NCBI RefSeq assembly: GCF_019396385.1
Contig: NZ_JAHKRN010000012.1
Location: 62,001 to 126,000, forward strand
DNA: 64,000 bases
DNA from: Nonomuraea harbinensis
GTDB taxonomy: Bacteria > Actinomycetota > Actinomycetes > Streptosporangiales > Streptosporangiaceae
Direction: 5' to 3'
The notes beneath the pieces were generated by a model. It was not told the origin of the DNA. It searched no databases and saw nothing but the letters and a program-made list of their open reading frames with translations. The translations under genes were made by a program, and so were the position numbers. This document shows positions 53,421-64,000 of the stretch, in pieces. Within the stretch, counting starts at the first letter, position 1. Each line of letters opens with the position of its first letter.

Positions 53421-53440
53421 GGGACGCCTTCGGCGCTCGG

Positions 53441-54022
53441 TCATCGGCGTACCCGATACCGCAGGTGGAGCACCCGGTTGCCCTGGATCACCACGTCCGG
53501 GTCCTCCAGCAGGTGCTGTGCGTCGACCGACCCGAAGTAGCGCTTGCCGGACCCGAACACGACGGGTACGACGTCCATGCGCACCTCGTCGATCAGGCCC
53601 GCGGCGAGCACCTGACCACCGACATCGCCGGCGGCGACCTCGACCACGCGGTCACCCGCGAGCTCCCGCGCCTTGGCCACGGCTGCCTCGACGCCGTCGA
53701 CGAAGTGGAACGGCGCCTCGGGGTCCCAGCCCTCGGGCTCCGGCCGGTGCGTCACGACGACCACGTGGTCGACCCCGCTCGGAGGCTTCCCGTCCCAGCC
53801 GTCCGTCAGGTCGAAGACGTGGCGGCCGGCGATCGTGACTCCGATCTGGTCCCAGTACGGCCGGGTGTAGTCGTAGGACGTCCGCGACACCTTCAGCTCG
53901 CCGCTCGCGTCCAGCGGGACGTCACCGCTGGTCAGCCAGTCGAACAGCGGTCCGGGCCGGTCATTCTCGTCCGCGACGAAGCCGTCCACCGACACCGAGC
54001 CGTACATGACCACCTTGCCCAC
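53441..54022 (-). CDS. Dihydrofolate reductase family protein (RibD C-terminal-like)
   Basis: 193 residues from GTG 54022, with GAGGAGG upstream. KVVMYGSVSVDGFVADENDR, DQIGVTIAGRHVFDLTDGWD, then VVEVAAGDVGGQVLAAGLID and VVPVVFGSGKRYF are the RibD/DHFR-like landmarks. Probably an NAD(P)H-binding reductase of unknown substrate. Only distantly similar to the member at 43232. An AraC-type regulator lies 65 bp upstream on the same strand and may control it. Confidence 0.85.
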   Translation of the reverse strand: MGKVVMYGSVSVDGFVADENDRPGPLFDWLTSGDVPLDASGELKVSRTSYDYTRPYWDQIGVTIAGRHVFDLTDGWDGKPPSGVDHVVVVTHRPEPEGWDPEAPFHFVDGVEAAVAKARELAGDRVVEVAAGDVGGQVLAAGLIDEVRMDVVPVVFGSGKRYFGSVDAQHLLEDPDVVIQGNRVLHLRYRVRR

Positions 54023-54087
54023 GGGGCCCTCCTCTGCTTCGGGGTGCCCCAAATTAGCGTGTCGTGAGCTGCCGCTCTTGTAAGAAA

Positions 54088-54927
54088 TCAATCGGCCGGC
54101 AGCGGCCAGCCGTCAAGCGCGTGGCCGGGATGTTCGCGCAGGAACCGCCGCCGGACCTCGACGTACCGGGTCGGCGTGAGCCCGGTGAACGCCCGGAACT
54201 CGTGGCCGAAGTGGGCCTGGTCGAAGTAGCCCGCGCCACCGGCGAGCTCGCCCCAGTCGATCGGTCCGGTGGGGTTGATCGCGAACACGGTGGCGGTGAA
54301 GCGGTAGGCGCGGGCCAGCCGCTTCGGCGTGACGCCGATGAGATCCTTGAACCGCTGTGCCAGATGAGTGCTGCTGACACCGGCCGCCACGCTCAGGCCG
54401 CCGATCGCCACCGCCCCGCTGGTCGCCGCGATGACGCTGCTTGTATGGCGGACCAGCCCCAGGCCGGTGGTCTCGCCCAGCCGTCGCATCAGCTCCTCCT
54501 CCAGCAGCGTCAGCATCTCGTGCGGTTCGCCCGCCGTGGCCAGCCGGTCTCGCAGCTCGGCAACGGCGGGCCGGCCCCACACCTGCTCCACCGTCACCGG
54601 CCGATCACACAACTCGGCCGCGGGCATCGGCAGGAACGGCGCCAGCCCCCACGGCTTGACGTGCACGCCGACGGACCGGGTCCGGAGTGGGTAGCCGAAC
54701 TCCCACGCGCGGGTGGGCATGGTGACCACGCAGCCGTCGGCGTACTCGGCCGTCTCGGTGTCGGTGCCGGCGCGGATGCGGAACGGCGCCCCGAGGTTGA
54801 CGATGAGCAACGCCGACGGCGCCGGCGGCAGCGTCAGCCGGGGGTACGGCGGCGCGCCCTCCAGGTAGTAGAGGTCGTCGATCAGCCCGTCCAGCGGCGG
54901 TCGCGGGACTCTGGACACGTACTCCAC
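54088..54927 (-). CDS. AraC family transcriptional regulator
   Basis: 279 residues from GTG 54927. An N-terminal sensor region (about 1-150; LIDDLYYLEGAPPYPRLTLP) and a C-terminal AraC HTH: LSVAAGVSSTHLAQRFKDLI, GVTPKRLARAYRFTATV, AGYFDQAHFGHEFRAFTGLT and P-RY. The second HTH carries the normal DQAHF-HEFR-F-G-TP signature. The ligand is unknown; the DHFR-like gene downstream is a candidate target. Confidence 0.88.
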   Translation of the reverse strand: MEYVSRVPRPPLDGLIDDLYYLEGAPPYPRLTLPPAPSALLIVNLGAPFRIRAGTDTETAEYADGCVVTMPTRAWEFGYPLRTRSVGVHVKPWGLAPFLPMPAAELCDRPVTVEQVWGRPAVAELRDRLATAGEPHEMLTLLEEELMRRLGETTGLGLVRHTSSVIAATSGAVAIGGLSVAAGVSSTHLAQRFKDLIGVTPKRLARAYRFTATVFAINPTGPIDWGELAGGAGYFDQAHFGHEFRAFTGLTPTRYVEVRRRFLREHPGHALDGWPLPAD

Positions 54928-55111
54928 GCGTCACAGCATCGCCGATGCGCGGACGGGCCACCAGATCGGCTCACTGGCGCCGGCCTACTCCGATCGGGCC
55001 GTACGCGGAGATCGGATCGTTGTGATCGTCTGCTCGAAGGGGACCTCTTTCAACGCCGGGTCGCGGTGGGATGCCTGTTGTCGGAGCTCTCCCGTACGGC
55101 ATCATGACGCG

Positions 55112-55780
55112 ATGGGCGTGCGCTACGACGAGGTGATCGGTCTCCTCCGGGAGGCGTACGACGGCGGTGCCGAGCGGCGGGATGCCGCCACGAAGTCCGC
55201 GTGGAAGCTCGCGGAGCGTGAGGCGTTCCTGGACCGGCTGAAGGGGCACGGTTGCCGGCGACTGCTGGAGGTCGGTGCTGGGACGGGTCAGGACAGCGCG
55301 TACTTCCAGGAGAACGGGCTGGACGTCGTGGCCGTCGATCTGTCGCCTGCCATGGTGGCCCTCTGCCGGGAGAAGGGCGTCGAAGCCCATGCCATGGACT
55401 TTCTCAGTCTCGACTTCGAGCCCGGTTCGTTCGACGCGGTGTACGCGCTGAACTGCCTCCTGCATGTGCCCGACGGTGATCTGCCGGCGGTGCTGGGCGC
55501 GATCCACACGGTGATGCGCCCCGGTGGGCTGTTCTTTCTCGGTGTGTACGGTGGGGGCGGGCTGACGGGGGAGAGCACTTTCGAGCAGGATGATCATTAT
55601 CCTCCTCGGTTCTTCTCCTTCCGGGATGACGAGCGGCTTCAGGAGTACGCGCGCGAGTTCTTCGAGATCGTCGACTTCCACGTCGTGGGGACTCATGGAT
55701 GGCGATTCCAGTCGCTGACACTCCGTCGTGCGGCGTCAAGCCCTGACCTGGATCAGCGCGCCGGGGGCGGTGGCCCGTAG
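55112..55780 (+). CDS. Class I SAM-dependent methyltransferase
   Basis: 222 residues from ATG 55112. Motif I is RLLEVGAGTGQDSAYFQENG, then VVAVDLSPAMVALCREKGVE, FDAVYALNCLLHVPDGDLPA (motif IV region) and MRPGGLFFLGVYGGGG. A small-molecule methylase fold with no substrate clue. Followed nine bp later by a small membrane protein, probably the same transcript. Confidence 0.88.
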   Translation: MGVRYDEVIGLLREAYDGGAERRDAATKSAWKLAEREAFLDRLKGHGCRRLLEVGAGTGQDSAYFQENGLDVVAVDLSPAMVALCREKGVEAHAMDFLSLDFEPGSFDAVYALNCLLHVPDGDLPAVLGAIHTVMRPGGLFFLGVYGGGGLTGESTFEQDDHYPPRFFSFRDDERLQEYAREFFEIVDFHVVGTHGWRFQSLTLRRAASSPDLDQRAGGGGP

Positions 55781-55789
55781 GATCCGGCC

Positions 55790-56050
55790 ATGAGGATCAT
55801 CGGCGTCCCCGTACAGGTGTGGGGCGCGATCGCGTTGGTCCTGGCCGTGGTGTGGGTGTTCGTGTGGCCGCAGCGCGAGGTCGACGGGGTGGCCTATCTG
55901 ATCCTGCGGTGGGGTCATGCGCTGGTGTGGCTGCTGCTGGGGATCGCGGCGTTCCTGGCGCCTGTGGCGTCGACGGCCGCGAAGGGGACGGGCATGGCCG
56001 CCGGGCTGGTCTACCTGGCGTTCCTGGTCACCGTCAGCATCAACGGCTGA
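55790..56050 (+). CDS. Small membrane protein
   Basis: 86 residues with three hydrophobic helices (WGAIALVLAVVWVFVW, HALVWLLLGIAAFL, MAAGLVYLAFLVTVSI). No named family. Directly downstream of the methyltransferase gene. Confidence 0.65.
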   Translation: MRIIGVPVQVWGAIALVLAVVWVFVWPQREVDGVAYLILRWGHALVWLLLGIAAFLAPVASTAAKGTGMAAGLVYLAFLVTVSING

Positions 56051-56130
56051 AACCGGCATGGTCGGATCCGGCGGCCGGGGTAGGCTCTGGGCAGCTAGGC
56101 AAATTTGGTTAGCTGGAGACGGAGAGACCC

Positions 56131-56850
56131 ATGGCCAACGAGATCACCGTGCCGCTGCTGCCCTGCCCGTCCATCGACGAGATCGCCGACTTCTACACCA
56201 TGCTGGGCTTCACCCGGACCTACTACCAGGTGCGGCCGAACCCGTTCGTGGCACTCCAGCGCGAAGACCTGCGGCTGGGCTTCTTCGGCATCCCGGGCTT
56301 CAACCCGGAGGACTCCTACGGAAGCTGCTCCGTCATCGTGTCCGACACCGGGGAGCTCTTCGAGGCGTTCGCCGCGGGCATGCGCCGGACTCACGGGAAG
56401 CTCCTGGTCTCCGGGATCCCTCGGATGACCCGTCCACGCAAGCGCAAGAACGACGGGAACCACTCCGGATTCGCGGTCATCGACCCCGGCGGGAACTGGA
56501 TCAGGTTCTCGGCCGCCCAGCCGGAGCCTGAGGAGGAAACCGGCGGAAAGCTCACCGCGACGCTGCACAAGGCCGTGGTGATGGGCGACTCGCACGGCAA
56601 GCACGTACGGGCGGCGCAGATCCTGGACGCGGCCCTGGAGCGGGACAAGGACACCGCTACGGCGGCCGAGCTGCTCGAAGCGCTGGCCTATCGCGCCGAG
56701 CTCGCGCTCCGCGCCGAGGATCCCGCGGCTGCCGGCGACGCCCTCGGGCGGGCCCGTGCGCTGGCCCTTTCCGAAGCCGATCGCGACAGGCTCGCCGGGA
56801 CCCTGGAAGCGCTCGCGGACGTGGAGGCCGTTCTCCGGCCCGGAACATAG
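56131..56850 (+). CDS. VOC (glyoxalase/bleomycin resistance-like) protein with helical tail
   Basis: 239 residues. The VOC domain (about 1-135) contains VPLLPCPSIDEIADFYTMLG, FVALQREDLRLGFFGIPGFN, SGFAVIDPGGNWIRFS. A helical C-terminal extension (about 150-239; LHKAVVMGDSHGKHVRAAQI) looks like TPR-type helices and is not part of the usual VOC fold. Likely metal or small-molecule binding. Convergent with the long helical-repeat protein. Confidence 0.85.
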   Translation: MANEITVPLLPCPSIDEIADFYTMLGFTRTYYQVRPNPFVALQREDLRLGFFGIPGFNPEDSYGSCSVIVSDTGELFEAFAAGMRRTHGKLLVSGIPRMTRPRKRKNDGNHSGFAVIDPGGNWIRFSAAQPEPEEETGGKLTATLHKAVVMGDSHGKHVRAAQILDAALERDKDTATAAELLEALAYRAELALRAEDPAAAGDALGRARALALSEADRDRLAGTLEALADVEAVLRPGT

Positions 56851-56863
56851 GACGTGCGTGTGG

Positions 56864-59305
56864 TCAGGAGGGGCTCGTTCTTCCGGTCGGGGGTCCGGGG
56901 ACGGTCATGGCGCGGGATATCTCGGCCAGTGCCCACTCTCTCGGTTGGGGGGTGGGCAAGGTGTGGGCCAGGTCGGTCGCGCGGGTGAACTCGCCTTTTC
57001 GGGCCATGGTGATGATGACGGTGGCTGCGGTCTGCGGGTCGGTGGTGAGGGTGAGGGCGCGGTCGTACTGGCCGAGTGTGGACAGGGCTTGGGCCAGGTC
57101 AGCCGTCGCCTGTGGGGGAAGGGCAGCGCTTTCGGTGAGCAGTTCGTCGATCGTGCGTTCGGCCCGGTGGGTGTCGCCGGTCGCGGCCCAGGCCCGCGCC
57201 AGGCGCGCCCGGAGCCGGACGCGGAGGGCGGGATCGGTGGCCTGGGCGGTTGTCGCGTCGGCGTGGAGGAGCACCTGCGAGACGCGCCCTGGCGGGGCGC
57301 CTGTGGCTGCCAGCGCTTCTGCCACCGAGGACAGCGCGCCGCACTGCTCCAGCGTGTCTCTGACGTCCAACGCCGCTAGGAAGGCGCGGTCGAGCTGCCC
57401 GGACGCGATCAGGACTGCGGCCAGTGCCGCGGGAGTGTGCGCGGCGGCTTCGGCCTGGGCGAGTAACTCGGCCGCCTGGTCGAGCCGGCCGGTCGCGAGC
57501 AGGGCGTCGACCAGTTCGCGGAGCAGGCGGTCGTGGTCGCGGGAGGAGGTCACGGATCGGGCGGCGGTCTCGGCGTCCCGCAGGAGCACGACGGCGTGGT
57601 TGAGCTGGCCTGCCCGCGTTCGGGCCTTGGCCACCGACAGGAGCGCCTCCGCCCGGGGCGCTGCCTCCTCTATGGCCAGCGCGATGGCTTCGGCCTGGTC
57701 GAGCCGTCCGGCCTGCGCGTGCCCGGCGGCCACGCGGCGCAGCGCCCAGGACCGTTGGCCCGGGTCGGGGATCGACGGGGTTCTCTCATACGCGTGGTCG
57801 TACGCGCCGATGTCGCACAGTGCCCGTACGAGGTCGGGCCACGGCGACGGCCACCGGGCGGCGGCGATCGCGTCGGCGCGGTCGAGCAGGCCCGCCCTTC
57901 CCAGGGTGGCCGCCAGCAGCCGCCAGGCCTCGAACCGCTCCTGCTCCTCGTAGAGGGTGTGGACCAGGAGCTCGGCGCGGCGCAGCAGCTCGTCCGCCTG
58001 TTCCCGGCGGCCCGCGCGGGCCAGGGCGTCGGCCAGCTCCGCCAGACCGCGGATGTGGCGGATGTCGTCGGCGCCGTCTACGGCCAGGGCAGCGGCGGCG
58101 GCCTCGTCCAGGATCTCGCCGGCGCGTTCGGGCCGGCCGACCTCGATCGCCGAGCGGGCTATCCGCGCGAGGGCCTGCTCACGCCGGAAACGGTCGGTGA
58201 TCGCGCGGGCGAGCGCCACCGCACGGTCGATCCGACCGGCCTGAGCCATCGTGACCGCGACGTCGACCTGCAGGCCGCCATCCAGGGCACGGACGTCGCC
58301 GAGCACCGCCGGGAGGCTGGCGTCCGGGGTTTGGGCGTTGCGGAGCGTCGCCGCGTCGCCCGCGTGCATGTCGCTGTCCGGGTCCTGGGCGTTGTGGAGC
58401 GTCGCCGCGACGTCGGCGCCCAGGGGCTGGACATGGTCGAGTAGTGCGGTTGCCTGGGCTTTTCTTCCTGACCGGAGAAGGTGACGGGCCAGGGTGATGC
58501 GGCCGGCCCAGTCGGGGGTGGTGAGGGCGCGGGTGAGGTCTCCGCGTTCGGCGCAGGCGAGGGCGAGGGCGCGCAGTTCGGTCTGACGGGTGCCGAGGTT
58601 GGGGATGGCTCTGGCCGCCGTCTCGGCTCGGCGCAGCAGCTCCGCCGTACGGTCTGGATCGTCGACCGCCAGGGCGGCGGCGCGCAGTGCCTGGGTGCGG
58701 CACGATGGGTCGGCGATGTGCTCGGCGACCTCTACGGCCTGGTCGCCGCGCCGGGATGCGGCGAGTGCCTCGGCGACCACCAGCAGTGCGATATCGCGTC
58801 GCGGCCGGTCGGTGACGAGGAAGAGCGCGGTGGCGTAGGCCTGATCGAGCCGGTCGGCCCGGACGAGGGCCCGTGCGAAGGCGTCCCACCCCCAACTGGG
58901 GTCGGGATCCCGCCCGGCCACTGTCACCGCGCGGTCGATGTCGCCGGCCATGACCAGTGCCTCGGCCAGAGCTCTCAAACCTGTGGGGGAGAGCTCGGCT
59001 TCGGTGATGGGGGCGAGCGCTTCGGTGGTCCGGCCTGCCCGGGACAGGGCGCCGGCCACCGATCCGAGCGCGCCGATGCGGTCTTCCACGCGCTTGATGG
59101 CGTTCGCCGCGCGCAGTGCCTGTTGGAGCGGGCAGACCGTGGCCATGCCCGCGGCTACCGCGATCAGGATCCGCTCCTGCGGGCCGGTCGCGTCCTGGGC
59201 CATCCGAAGGGCGCGGTCCATCGCGTCGGCGGCTCCGTCGAGGTCGCCCTTCAGGGCCCTCACCTCGGCGGAGGCTCCCAGCGTGCGGATCGATGTCTCC
59301 AGCAC
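56864..59305 (-). CDS. 813-residue helical (TPR-like) repeat protein
   Basis: Starts at GTG 59305 (VLETSIRTLGASAEVRALKG); the frame is open upstream but only against the next gene. Nearly the whole protein is made of ~33-residue helical units with the pattern LA-A-ARAGRLDQA-A-A, for example RRVAAGHAQAGRLDQAEAIA and LVDALLATGRLDQAAELLAQ. There is no catalytic domain, signal peptide or membrane helix. A scaffold or protein-binding role is likely from the fold. It is divergent from the 59393 membrane-anchored gene (87-bp gap). Confidence 0.7.
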   Translation of the reverse strand: MLETSIRTLGASAEVRALKGDLDGAADAMDRALRMAQDATGPQERILIAVAAGMATVCPLQQALRAANAIKRVEDRIGALGSVAGALSRAGRTTEALAPITEAELSPTGLRALAEALVMAGDIDRAVTVAGRDPDPSWGWDAFARALVRADRLDQAYATALFLVTDRPRRDIALLVVAEALAASRRGDQAVEVAEHIADPSCRTQALRAAALAVDDPDRTAELLRRAETAARAIPNLGTRQTELRALALACAERGDLTRALTTPDWAGRITLARHLLRSGRKAQATALLDHVQPLGADVAATLHNAQDPDSDMHAGDAATLRNAQTPDASLPAVLGDVRALDGGLQVDVAVTMAQAGRIDRAVALARAITDRFRREQALARIARSAIEVGRPERAGEILDEAAAAALAVDGADDIRHIRGLAELADALARAGRREQADELLRRAELLVHTLYEEQERFEAWRLLAATLGRAGLLDRADAIAAARWPSPWPDLVRALCDIGAYDHAYERTPSIPDPGQRSWALRRVAAGHAQAGRLDQAEAIALAIEEAAPRAEALLSVAKARTRAGQLNHAVVLLRDAETAARSVTSSRDHDRLLRELVDALLATGRLDQAAELLAQAEAAAHTPAALAAVLIASGQLDRAFLAALDVRDTLEQCGALSSVAEALAATGAPPGRVSQVLLHADATTAQATDPALRVRLRARLARAWAATGDTHRAERTIDELLTESAALPPQATADLAQALSTLGQYDRALTLTTDPQTAATVIITMARKGEFTRATDLAHTLPTPQPREWALAEISRAMTVPGPPTGRTSPS

Positions 59306-59392
59306 AGGGTCCAGCCTAATGAGGAAAGCGGTGGCTTCCCCGGGATCGCGGGGTGCGGGACGATGGGAGTTCCAGCCTGAACATGGCGGTGG

Positions 59393-60142
59393 ATGGCGAT
59401 GACTGCGTCCGAGATGGTGCTCGCCGGGTTGTCGGCGGTGGTCGTGGTGGCGGTCGTGGGGTGGCGCGGGCTGGTGAGGGCCCGGCTGCGGGCCGAGGTG
59501 CGCAGTCGTCGGGCGGCGCTCCGGTCGCGGTCCGGGACGGCACGTTACTTCTTCGACCGTGAGCGCGGGCGCTGGAGGCCGGAGTTCGACGCGGCGATGG
59601 CGGGCAAGCTGGAGGAGCTCGACCGGCGTGAGACGGAGGTCGGTGCGCTTCCGGCCGGTGATCCGGGGCTGGGCGACGTCGCGAGCCGGTTGGGCGGTGA
59701 CTACGAGAGCTTCGGCAACCTGGCCAGGGCGCTGTCGGAGTGCGAGGCCGCCGCGTCGGGGCCGCATCCGGATATCGACGAGCTGCTGCCGGAACGCGAT
59801 TCTTCGGAGGCGGTCGCCGCCCTCCGCAGCCGATGGGACGGGTTGGAGGAGCGCCGCGTCCGGCTCGTCCAGCGGATACGGGACTCGTCTCCGGACGCCT
59901 GGGCGAAACTGGCGGGCAGCGCCACCTCGCTGGCCGCCGACTACAAGCGGCTGACCGCTGACGTCACCCGGGCCTGGGAGCGGATGTTCCCGGACCGCGC
60001 CGCCGCCAGGGCCGCCGAGGAGCAGGCGGTGTTCGAGCACATCCTGGACGACATCGCCCGCCGGGGCCGGGCCACTACCCGACAGCCGGATCGCTCCCGC
60101 GGCCATGTCTCCGACCCTGGCCCGTACGGCGATCAGGCGTGA
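59393..60142 (+). CDS. Membrane-anchored coiled-coil hypothetical protein
   Basis: 249 residues from ATG 59393. One N-terminal membrane helix (about 8-27; MVLAGLSAVVVVAVVGW) precedes a charged helical region (RLRAEVRSRRAALRSRSG, LEERRVRLVQRIRDSSPDAW). No named domain. Divergent from the helical-repeat protein. Confidence 0.65.
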   Translation: MAMTASEMVLAGLSAVVVVAVVGWRGLVRARLRAEVRSRRAALRSRSGTARYFFDRERGRWRPEFDAAMAGKLEELDRRETEVGALPAGDPGLGDVASRLGGDYESFGNLARALSECEAAASGPHPDIDELLPERDSSEAVAALRSRWDGLEERRVRLVQRIRDSSPDAWAKLAGSATSLAADYKRLTADVTRAWERMFPDRAAARAAEEQAVFEHILDDIARRGRATTRQPDRSRGHVSDPGPYGDQA

Positions 60143-60187
60143 TATTGCGGAACCGGATGTTCCGCGATGGTTTCTAGCTTGGTCCGC

Positions 60188-61315
60188 ATGACACATGACG
60201 TTCGCCCGTTCCGTATAGAGATCCCCCAGGCTGACCTGGACGACCTGCGCGACCGCCTGGCCCGCACCCGCTGGCCCGGCCGGCTGCCGGGAGCCGAGTG
60301 GAGCCGGGGGGTTCCCGTCTCGTACCTCAAGGAGCTGGTGGAGTACTGGGCGGGTGCGTACGACTGGCGGGCGCAGGAAGCGAAGCTGAACAGGTTCCCG
60401 CAGTTCACGACCGAGATCGACGGGCAGACCGTGCATTTCTTCCACGTACGGTGCGCCGATCCCGGCGCGCTCCCGCTGGTCATCACGCACAGCTGGCCGA
60501 ACTCGATCGTGGAGTTCACCGAGCTCCTCGGCCCGCTGTCGGAGACCTTCCACGTGATCGCGCCCTCGCTGCCGGGGTTCGGGTTCTCCCCGTTCCCCGA
60601 GCCCGCCGACGAGCGGCCGTGGAGCGTCGAGCGGGTGGCCCGGACGTGGGCGGAGCTGATGGGCAGGCTGGGTTACGAGCGTTACGGGGTGCACGGCAAC
60701 GACGCGGGGGCGCTGGTCTCGCCGCGGCTCGCGGCGCTGGTCCCGGAGCGGGTGGTCGGGGTGCACATCACCGGCGGCGTCGGCATGCCGACCGGGGATC
60801 CGGCCGAGCTGGAGGGGCTGTCGCAGGAGGATCGGGCGATGGTCGAGCACGTGGCCGGGATGCTGAGCGGTGAGGGCGGCAGCGGGTACGCGCCGTACCT
60901 GGCCGCGCGGCCGCAGACGCTCAGCTACGGGTGGGCGGATTCGCCGGTGGCCCAGCTGGCCTACCTCGTGGAGCGGTTCAAGGAGTTCGACGGCTGGCCC
61001 GACGGGGAGGCGCCGCGGGAGCCGATCGACCGCGACCTGGTTCTCGGCAACGCGAGCCTCTACTGGCTGACGGGCACCGGCGGGTCGTCGTCGTGGACCT
61101 ACTACGAGGGGGCGGCCGGCATGCCGATCGACCAGAAGGCGGTGCCTACGGGCGTCTCGCACGGCGGCCCCGACGCCTTCCGCCGGCTCGCCGAGCGCGG
61201 GAACGCCATCGTGCACTGGGAGGACCACGAGCACCCCAGCCACATGCTCGCGATGGCGGCGCCCGGCCCGCTGGCGGCCGACATCCGCACGTTCTTCGCG
61301 GGTCTCCCGGGATGA
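60188..61315 (+). CDS. Epoxide hydrolase (EH N-terminal domain, alpha/beta hydrolase)
   Basis: 375 residues from ATG 60188. N-terminal epoxide-hydrolase domain (about 1-110; FRIEIPQADLDDLRDRLART and the W-RG-P-SYLKELVEYW pattern), then the hydrolase core: VITHSWPNSIVEF (oxyanion HxWP), GVHGNDAGALVSPRLA (nucleophile Asp, in GND rather than the more usual GGD), and WEDHEHPSHMLAM (catalytic His). Microsomal-type epoxide hydrolases open epoxides to diols. A soluble cytoplasmic enzyme; natural substrate unknown. Confidence 0.9.
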   Translation: MTHDVRPFRIEIPQADLDDLRDRLARTRWPGRLPGAEWSRGVPVSYLKELVEYWAGAYDWRAQEAKLNRFPQFTTEIDGQTVHFFHVRCADPGALPLVITHSWPNSIVEFTELLGPLSETFHVIAPSLPGFGFSPFPEPADERPWSVERVARTWAELMGRLGYERYGVHGNDAGALVSPRLAALVPERVVGVHITGGVGMPTGDPAELEGLSQEDRAMVEHVAGMLSGEGGSGYAPYLAARPQTLSYGWADSPVAQLAYLVERFKEFDGWPDGEAPREPIDRDLVLGNASLYWLTGTGGSSSWTYYEGAAGMPIDQKAVPTGVSHGGPDAFRRLAERGNAIVHWEDHEHPSHMLAMAAPGPLAADIRTFFAGLPG

Positions 61316-61320
61316 AAAGC

Positions 61321-61351
61321 GTCCAGGCCGGCCGTGCGGGCCGGCCTGGAC
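61321..61351. terminator. Bidirectional terminator between epoxide hydrolase and katG
   Basis: A perfect 13-bp stem GTCCAGGCCGGCC/GGCCGGCCTGGAC with a 5-base loop, between two convergent genes. Confidence 0.75.
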
Positions 61352-61358
61352 GGTCGGA

Positions 61359-64000
<2,642 letters not shown>

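Noticed and set aside
59306..61243. Upstream extension of the helical-repeat protein to 1459 residues
   Set aside because: The extra ~645 residues run antisense to two real genes and lack the repeat pattern, which begins at GTG 59305.

Overview
The window is GC-rich actinomycete DNA. The housekeeping stretch at 35-45 kb (topA, a dTMP kinase fused behind an MFS membrane domain, holB, a RicT/PSP1 protein) and the katG-furA pair at the right end point to a filamentous actinobacterium. The MFS-Tmk fusion and the chaplin gene make a Nonomuraea/Streptosporangium-type genome the best guess, by inference only.

Layout. (1) 1-5424: right end of an integrated conjugative element. It holds VirB4-like, PrgI, TrbL/VirB6-like and pilin genes in one coupled operon, a sigma-factor-like gene, a broken AAA/TOPRIM gene, and a 3' tRNA-Lys(TTT) fragment that looks like the distal attachment site. 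(2) 5.7-24 kb: a stress and envelope island with many duplicated families: two fatty-acid desaturases, three DUF5994 proteins, two 57-residue CsbD-like proteins, AI-2E and YihY membrane proteins, a UBP zinc finger protein, and signalling proteins of the partner-switching type (STAS-Ser/Thr kinase fusion, lone STAS protein, PAS-GAF-PP2C phosphatase). Two DUF5994 genes share a conserved promoter/leader although they lie 11 kb apart on opposite strands. (3) 24.2-27.0 kb: an IS1634-type element abutting an IS5-type element that has a clean CTAG target duplication. (4) 27.9-31.8 kb: five overlapping genes (methylase-like protein, DNA methyltransferase, two small ORFs, large serine recombinase) ending inside a tRNA-Leu(GAG) gene.

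(5) 32-45 kb: a secreted protein, an eight-repeat chaplin, a DUF5703 protein, then the housekeeping block. (6) 45.9-51.3 kb: tRNA-Thr(CGT) followed by a 5.3-kb island bounded by 49-bp direct repeats of the tRNA 3' end. Its integrase is truncated and frameshifted. The cargo is a two-gene operon, a Trypco1-domain protein plus a trypsin-like protease-NACHT ATPase. This resembles a predicted immune/conflict system and is the most interesting locus in the window. (7) 51.4-64 kb: gene remnants, then ordinary chromosomal genes (DUF1330, DHFR-like, AraC, methyltransferase, VOC, an 813-residue helical-repeat protein, epoxide hydrolase, katG, furA).

Two integration scars (tRNA-Lys, tRNA-Thr) and a recombinase ending inside a third tRNA (tRNA-Leu) show that tRNA genes were the main entry points for foreign DNA here.
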